NCBI RefSeq assembly: GCF_000934605.2
Contig: NZ_CP010897.2
Span: 558,001-622,000 of the forward strand
Origin: Pandoraea vervacti
GTDB taxonomy: Bacteria > Pseudomonadota > Gammaproteobacteria > Burkholderiales > Burkholderiaceae
Direction: 5' to 3'
Length of the DNA: 64,000 bases
Within the stretch, counting starts at the first letter, position 1; each line of letters begins with the position of its first letter. The position numbers were made by a program, and so were the translations under genes. This document shows, in pieces, positions 59,810-64,000 of the stretch. The notes beneath the pieces were generated by a model, which worked only from the letters and a program-made list of their open reading frames with translations, did not search any database and had not been told where the DNA came from.

Positions 59810-60427
59810 TTAGGCAGCCGGCGTTTCGCCTTCGGCCGAAGCAGCAGCTTCGTCAGCAGCAGCGCCAGCCGGTTGCACGGCTTGTGCGACCACCGGGTTT
59901 TCCTGCTCGACGTGCAGCGTCAGGGTCACGCCGGCGGGCAGCTTGACGTCCTTCGCGTGAACGGTCTTACCGGCTTCCAGCGTCGACAGGTCGACTTCCA
60001 GGAATTCCGGCAGCTTGCCCGGCAGGCAGCTGACGTCCAGTTCGTTGAGCGTGTGGCTGATCACGTTCGACGCCAGCTTCACGGCCGGGGCGTTATCGGC
60101 GCCCAGGAAGTGCAGCGGCACCTTGACGTGGATCGGCTTGTTCGGGTCGACACGTTGGAAATCCACGTGCAGAACCAGTTGCTTGAACGGGTGGTACTGC
60201 ACATCGCGCAGCAGCACTTGTTCGGTCTTGCCGGCGACTTCCAGGTCGAGAATCGACGAGTGGAAGGCTTCTTTGCGGAGGGCGTGCCACAGCGCGTTGT
60301 GATCGAGTTCGATCAGCTTCGGATCGACGTTACCACCATACACGATGCCCGTGGTCTTACCGGCATTGCGCAGGCGGCGGCTCGCACCCGTACCTTGCAG
60401 ATTACGCTCAAAAGCGACGACTTTCAT
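59810..60427 (-). CDS. rplY: Ribosomal protein bL25, CTC form
   Basis: 205 residues (MKVVAFERNLQGTGASRRLR). The N-terminal 95 residues are the bL25 5S rRNA-binding domain with GKTTGIVYGG and VLLRDVQYHPFKQLVLHVDFQRVD-type sequence (about residues 71-94). The rest is the CTC/TL5 domain, followed by an Ala/Glu-rich tail. The long form is normal outside enterobacteria. It follows prs. Confidence 0.97.
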   Translation of the reverse strand: MKVVAFERNLQGTGASRRLRNAGKTTGIVYGGNVDPKLIELDHNALWHALRKEAFHSSILDLEVAGKTEQVLLRDVQYHPFKQLVLHVDFQRVDPNKPIHVKVPLHFLGADNAPAVKLASNVISHTLNELDVSCLPGKLPEFLEVDLSTLEAGKTVHAKDVKLPAGVTLTLHVEQENPVVAQAVQPAGAAADEAAASAEGETPAA

Positions 60428-60511
60428 AACAACTCCTTGAGCTGCCCGCGACCAGGCAGCGATTTCTTCCTGAATATCCCGCCAAAAAATGCAGGTCTCA
60501 GGAACGACAAA

Positions 60512-60562
60512 GGCGGGGAAAGGCTCCCCGCCGACACAACAACGGCGCCACCCAGGCGCCGT
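60512..60562 (-). terminator. Two hairpins between prs and rplY (- strand)
   Basis: ACGGCGCC/GGCGCCGT (60542-60549, 60555-60562) and GGCGGGGA/TCCCCGCC (60512-60519, 60525-60532). Only short T-runs follow on the - strand, so they may attenuate rather than stop transcription into rplY. Confidence 0.6.
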
Positions 60563-60583
60563 CGCAAAAACTTTACCGAACGC

Positions 60584-61531
60584 TTATTCCGCGAACAGCG
60601 ACATCACCGAGTCGCCACGACGGATACGCGAGAACGTCTCGGCCAGCAGGTTCGCGCAGCTCAGTTGGCGAATCTTGCCGCCCTTCGAGTCGTCGCGCAG
60701 CGGGATCGTGTCGGTCACGACCACTTCATCGAGCTCCGACGCATTGATGCGCGCTGCGGCACCGCCCGAGAGAACCGGGTGCGTGCAGTACGCGTACACC
60801 TTCTTCGCGCCACGTTCCTTCAGCACTTGTGCGGCCTTGCACAGCGTACCGGCGGTGTCGACCATATCGTCCATGATGACGCAGGTACGGCCTTCGACTT
60901 CACCGATGATGTTCATCACTTCTGCGACGTTAGCCTTCGGACGACGCTTGTCGATGATGGCCAGATCGCAATGCAGTTGCTTGGCGAGGGCGCGGGCACG
61001 AACCACGCCGCCGACGTCCGGCGAAACCACCAGCAGGTTTTCGTGGTTCTGGGCCCGCACGTCCTGGAGCAGCAACGGCGAAGCGTAAATGTTGTCGACC
61101 GGGATATCGAAGAAGCCTTGAATCTGGTCGGCGTGCAGGTCCATCGTGATGATGCGTTCGACGCCCGCGATTTGCAGCATGTTGGCCACGACCTTCGCCG
61201 AGATCGCCACGCGCGCCGAGCGGGGGCGACGATCCTGACGGGCATAGCCGAAATACGGGATGGCGGCGGTGATCCGGCCGGCAGACGCACGCTTGAGCGC
61301 GTCGACCATGATCATCAGCTCCATCAGATTGTCGTTGGTCGGTGCGCACGTCGACTGGAGGACAAAGACGTCCTTGCCGCGCACGTTTTCCTGGATTTCG
61401 ACCTGAATCTCACCATCCGAGAACCGGCTGGCCATGGCTTTGCCAAGCGGGATACCGAGAGTGTCGACGACCGCTTGGGCCAGGGCGGGATTGGCGTTCC
61501 CGGTGAATACCATCAGGTTATCACTACTCAT
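60584..61531 (-). CDS. prs: Ribose-phosphate pyrophosphokinase
   Basis: 315 residues from ATG 61531 (MSSDNLMVFTGNANPALAQA); a longer frame would run into the tRNA gene. Motifs: SDGEIQVEIQENVRGKDVF, PYFGYARQDRRPRSARVAISAK-type ATP loop (about residues 95-116), and the PRPP-binding VIMDDMVDTAGTL. It makes PRPP for nucleotide, histidine and tryptophan synthesis. It lies just after tRNA-Gln on the same strand. Confidence 0.97.
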   Translation of the reverse strand: MSSDNLMVFTGNANPALAQAVVDTLGIPLGKAMASRFSDGEIQVEIQENVRGKDVFVLQSTCAPTNDNLMELMIMVDALKRASAGRITAAIPYFGYARQDRRPRSARVAISAKVVANMLQIAGVERIITMDLHADQIQGFFDIPVDNIYASPLLLQDVRAQNHENLLVVSPDVGGVVRARALAKQLHCDLAIIDKRRPKANVAEVMNIIGEVEGRTCVIMDDMVDTAGTLCKAAQVLKERGAKKVYAYCTHPVLSGGAAARINASELDEVVVTDTIPLRDDSKGGKIRQLSCANLLAETFSRIRRGDSVMSLFAE

Positions 61532-61580
61532 CTGGCTACCTGCGGGACGTTTGGATGCTGAGACTTTACGACAGAGAAAT

Positions 61581-61657
61581 TGGCAGGGGAGGAAGGACTC
61601 GAACCCTCGTATGCCGGAATCAAAATCCGGTGCCTTAACCAACTTGGCGACTCCCCT
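61581..61657 (-). tRNA. tRNA-Gln (UUG)
   Basis: 77 nt on the - strand including an encoded CCA. The acceptor stem AGGGGAG/CTCCCCT pairs fully, the anticodon stem is CCGGA/TCCGG with loop TTTTGAT, giving anticodon TTG, and the T arm is CGAGGGTTCGAGTCCTTCG-like with GGTTCGAGTCC. It lies between ispE and prs, as in other betaproteobacteria. Confidence 0.97.
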
Positions 61658-61711
61658 ACACTAACCGATGCCTTCGCTGCGTCGTAGGAAACGCAACAAA
61701 GTAAAACCCTT

Positions 61712-62581
61712 TTACGCGAAGGCGAACATTGGATGTTCGGCCAGGCTAGTGGTCACTTGACCGATCCAGCGCTCTGGCAATCGCTTGTATGCCGCTTCCG
61801 CATCTGCCTTCGTGTCGAATGCTGCAAACACGCTGGCACCGGATCCCGTCATACGTGCAGTGGTGAAGGTTCTGAACCAGTCAATCACAGCAGCGACTTC
61901 CGCGTATTCTCGAGTGACTGCCGCCTGCATGTCGTTACGGAAAATTTCATCCGTTTCGAACACGTTTTTGTTGGCGTGCTCAAGAAAGAACGCCATTGTG
62001 ACGATCTTCGAATCCCTTGTCAACAGGGGATCGTTAAATATTTTGCTGGTGGCGACGTGCGTGCGCGGGTTGACCACGAGGAAGTGCCGTTCGGGCAGAT
62101 CCACAGCCTGCAATTCCTCTCCCAGGCCCTGTGCAAAGGCGTTTCGGCCGAACACGAAAAACGGCACGTCCGCCCCCAGCTTCAATGCCAGCGTCTGGAG
62201 GACTTCGCGTGGCAGGTCGAGTTGCCACATGCGGTTGAGCGCGAGCAGCGTGGTGGCCGCGTCCGAACTGCCGCCGCCGATGCCGCCGCCCGCGGGCAGG
62301 CGCTTCTCGATCCCGATATCCACGCCAAAGCGCACGCCGCAGTGCGCTTGCAGCAGATGGGCTGCGCGCACGGTCAGATCGGTCTCCGGCGGCACGCCCG
62401 GCAGCGGGTTCGTGTGCACGATCCGGCCATCGTCGCGACGCTCGAAATGCAGCGTGTCGGCCCAGTCGATCAGTTGGAAGACGGTTTGGAGTTCGTGATA
62501 GCCGTTGGGCCGGCGTCCTACGATGTGCAGGAACAAATTCAGCTTGGCCGGGGCCGGGCAGTCACGCAGGATCTCGTACAT
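61712..62581 (-). CDS. ispE: 4-diphosphocytidyl-2-C-methyl-D-erythritol kinase
   Basis: 289 residues. GHMP kinase: PAPAKLNLFLHIVGRRPNGYH at the start, the phosphate loop LPAGGGIGGGSSDAATTLLAL near residue 95, and the C-terminal ARMTGSGASVFAAF. It phosphorylates CDP-methylerythritol in the MEP isoprenoid pathway. The gene follows lolB with a 96-bp gap. Confidence 0.96.
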   Translation of the reverse strand: MYEILRDCPAPAKLNLFLHIVGRRPNGYHELQTVFQLIDWADTLHFERRDDGRIVHTNPLPGVPPETDLTVRAAHLLQAHCGVRFGVDIGIEKRLPAGGGIGGGSSDAATTLLALNRMWQLDLPREVLQTLALKLGADVPFFVFGRNAFAQGLGEELQAVDLPERHFLVVNPRTHVATSKIFNDPLLTRDSKIVTMAFFLEHANKNVFETDEIFRNDMQAAVTREYAEVAAVIDWFRTFTTARMTGSGASVFAAFDTKADAEAAYKRLPERWIGQVTTSLAEHPMFAFA

Positions 62582-62677
62582 GGCGATGCAAAGGCGGTGA
62601 GAGGGTATGGGCGCGCGTGCGCCCGGTGCGGCATTTTACCCGCGGCCGCAGGGCAGACGTGTTCAGGCGGCTTTCGG

Positions 62678-63337
62678 CTATTCGTCGATCACGAGCCGCA
62701 CGGCCAGCGGCGAGCCATCGAGATCGCGCGACAGGTCGATACGCTTGACGCGCGTCGGCGTGCCGTCGAAGTACGCCTGATAGTCGATGGTCCAGCCGTC
62801 CTGCTTCAGACGTGTGGGACGTTGCGTTTGCGCATCGCGCTCGATGCTCGCCTGCGAGCCTGGCGCCCCCTGCATGTGCAGCCAGTACCGCAGGCCGCCC
62901 ACGGGCAATGCGAAGCCGAGCGCATCGTGCATGACATCTTCGAGCCGAGGGCCGGTGAGCGGCGCCTTGCCGGGCAATTCGAGCGACGCGCTGCGCGGGC
63001 TTTGGCGCACGATGGCCTGCGTCTGCCCCAGCGGATCGAGCAGTTGAACGGTGGCGTTCTCTCCGTTTTGCTGCCAGTCGAAGTTGCCGTAGGTGTTGCG
63101 CGTCTCCCCGTTTTGCTCGTAGCGCACGGAGAAGCGGCCGCGATAATGCTCGACACTCACCCCGGCCGTCGGCTCGACGGGTGCGGGCGGCGCGAGACTT
63201 GCGCAACCCGTGACGACGACAGCGGCGGCGCACGCCAGCGCAAGCGCTGCCGCGCGAACGGACTGGTGCAAACCGGCGCGTCGCGGGGCTCGCGCCGATC
63301 CGAAAAACTTCACCATCGAATGTTCCGCCATGCGCAT
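62678..63337 (-). CDS. lolB: Outer-membrane lipoprotein insertion factor LolB
   Basis: 219 residues from ATG 63337, overlapping the TPR gene stop as TAATG; an ATG two codons later is possible. The lipoprotein signal ends VVVTGC. The mature part has YRGRFSVRYEQNGE, NFDWQQNGENATVQLLDPLGQTQAIV and LPVGGLRYWLHM, as in LolB. It receives lipoproteins from LolA and inserts them into the outer membrane. Confidence 0.92.
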   Translation of the reverse strand: MRMAEHSMVKFFGSARAPRRAGLHQSVRAAALALACAAAVVVTGCASLAPPAPVEPTAGVSVEHYRGRFSVRYEQNGETRNTYGNFDWQQNGENATVQLLDPLGQTQAIVRQSPRSASLELPGKAPLTGPRLEDVMHDALGFALPVGGLRYWLHMQGAPGSQASIERDAQTQRPTRLKQDGWTIDYQAYFDGTPTRVKRIDLSRDLDGSPLAVRLVIDE

Positions 63338-64000
63338 TACGGAGCGACGTTGTAACGCTTCATGGTCGAGCGCAGCGTGTCGTCGTCGCCGTCGAGCTTG
63401 AGGGCTTCGCGCCAGGTCTTGCGCGCTTCGTCCTGCTGGCCCGACTCCCACAGCACTTCACCGAGATGCGCGCCGATTTCCGCCTGCGCCTGAATGCCGT
63501 ACGCGCGACGCAGCAGTTCCAGCGCCTGCTGCTTGTCGCCGAGGCGATATTTCACCCAGGCGAGGCTGTCCATGATGTACGGATCTTCCGGCGAGAGCGA
63601 CGACGCCTTTTGCAACAGCTTGAGCGCTTCGGGCAAACGCGTGTTGCGCTCGGTCAGCGAGTAGCCGAGCGCGTTGTAGGCCTGGGCGTTTTCCGGCTGC
63701 GAGGTCATGATGCGACGCATCGCCTTTTCCATGACGTCGTAGTGCTTGTTCAGTTCGGCCACCATGCCGTACTGATAAAGCAGATCCATGTCGTCCGGAT
63801 GATTCTTGACCTCGACGGCGAGCAGTTTCTCGGCCTCGTCGTAACGCTTGGATTTGACCAGCAGATCCGACTCGGCGCGCTTGAGCGCCAGTTGCTCGCG
63901 CGGCTCACTTGCCTTGATGCCGTGAAGCAGCGCGCGGCCTTCGTCGAGTTTGCCCTGATCGGCGAGCAATTGCGCGCGTCCGATCTGCGCCGGCAGATAG
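63337..64000 (-). CDS. TPR-repeat protein, C-terminal part (runs off the window)
   Basis: At least 220 residues; the frame stays open to base 64000, so the N-terminus lies outside. Several tetratricopeptide repeats are visible, for example AQAYNALGYSLTERNTRLPE, PYIMDSLAWVKYRLGDKQQA and IGAHLGEVLWESGQQDEA, in a LYQYGMVAELN context. Such a TPR protein commonly precedes lolB in betaproteobacteria; TPRs mediate protein contacts, and its partner is unknown. Translationally coupled to lolB. Confidence 0.88.
   Translation of the reverse strand, partial: YLPAQIGRAQLLADQGKLDEGRALLHGIKASEPREQLALKRAESDLLVKSKRYDEAEKLLAVEVKNHPDDMDLLYQYGMVAELNKHYDVMEKAMRRIMTSQPENAQAYNALGYSLTERNTRLPEALKLLQKASSLSPEDPYIMDSLAWVKYRLGDKQQALELLRRAYGIQAQAEIGAHLGEVLWESGQQDEARKTWREALKLDGDDDTLRSTMKRYNVAP

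Overview
This is GC-rich DNA from a Burkholderiales bacterium, most likely Burkholderiaceae and possibly Pandoraea. The genus is inferred from gene content and order; no rRNA or other taxonomic marker is present. The supporting gene order is glnK-amtB, gshA/gshB, a regulatory PTS (EIIA, HPr, EI), rhodanese-grxC-secB-gpsA, a complete aa3-type cytochrome oxidase and heme A locus, cydPABX, and prs-rplY-pth. The + strand opens inside glnK, and the window closes inside a TPR-protein gene on the - strand.

Region by region. 1-9.7 kb: ammonium sensing and transport (glnK', amtB), glutathione synthesis (gshA, gshB) with a LuxR-HTH protein between them, a sugar-permease-free PTS phosphorelay, and a MoeB/ThiF enzyme. 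9.7-18.4 kb: housekeeping genes (ctpA, gpmA, rhodanese, grxC, secB, gpsA, macrodomain protein, trmL, comF, bioC-like). 18.7-28.4 kb: a compact accessory gene cluster of eight co-oriented genes, most of them overlapping. They encode an SbnA/SbnB-like pair (known to make L-2,3-diaminopropionate), a divergent adenylosuccinate-synthetase paralogue, an AurF-type diiron N-oxygenase, an N-acylornithine-carbamoyltransferase-like enzyme, a threonine-synthase-like PLP enzyme, a D-amino-acid-oxidase-like flavoenzyme and a flavin-reductase-like FMN protein. A LuxR-type regulator with an intact acyl-homoserine-lactone pocket faces them. There is no NRPS, PKS, carrier protein or transporter, so the predicted product is a small modified amino acid, plausibly an N-oxygenated antimetabolite. 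This is the most interesting part of the window.

29.0-40.8 kb: cytochrome c oxidase subunits and assembly factors (coxB-ctaD-small protein-ctaG-DUF2970-ctaE, then DUF2909, SURF1, thioredoxin-fold protein, ctaA, ctaB, SCO). An IS110-family element sits between ctaE and the DUF2909 gene. 40.8-44.1 kb: the bd-oxidase operon cydP-cydA-cydB-cydX runs toward the cox genes from the other side, so the two terminal-oxidase loci meet tail to tail. 44.4-45.7 kb: an ISL3-family element with perfect 8-bp target duplications, inserted in the T-tract of the rpoH terminator. 45.9-46.9 kb: rpoH preceded by a perfect CIRCE operator.

47-64 kb: a small NTF2-like protein with an internal duplication, ybiB, maiA, a LysE exporter, ftsY, a pair of M16 peptidase-like genes, a NodIJ-type ABC exporter, rsmD-coaD, a ferredoxin, pth, rplY, prs, tRNA-Gln(UUG), ispE, lolB and a TPR protein. 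The last block follows the usual betaproteobacterial order lolB-ispE-tRNA-prs-rplY-pth.
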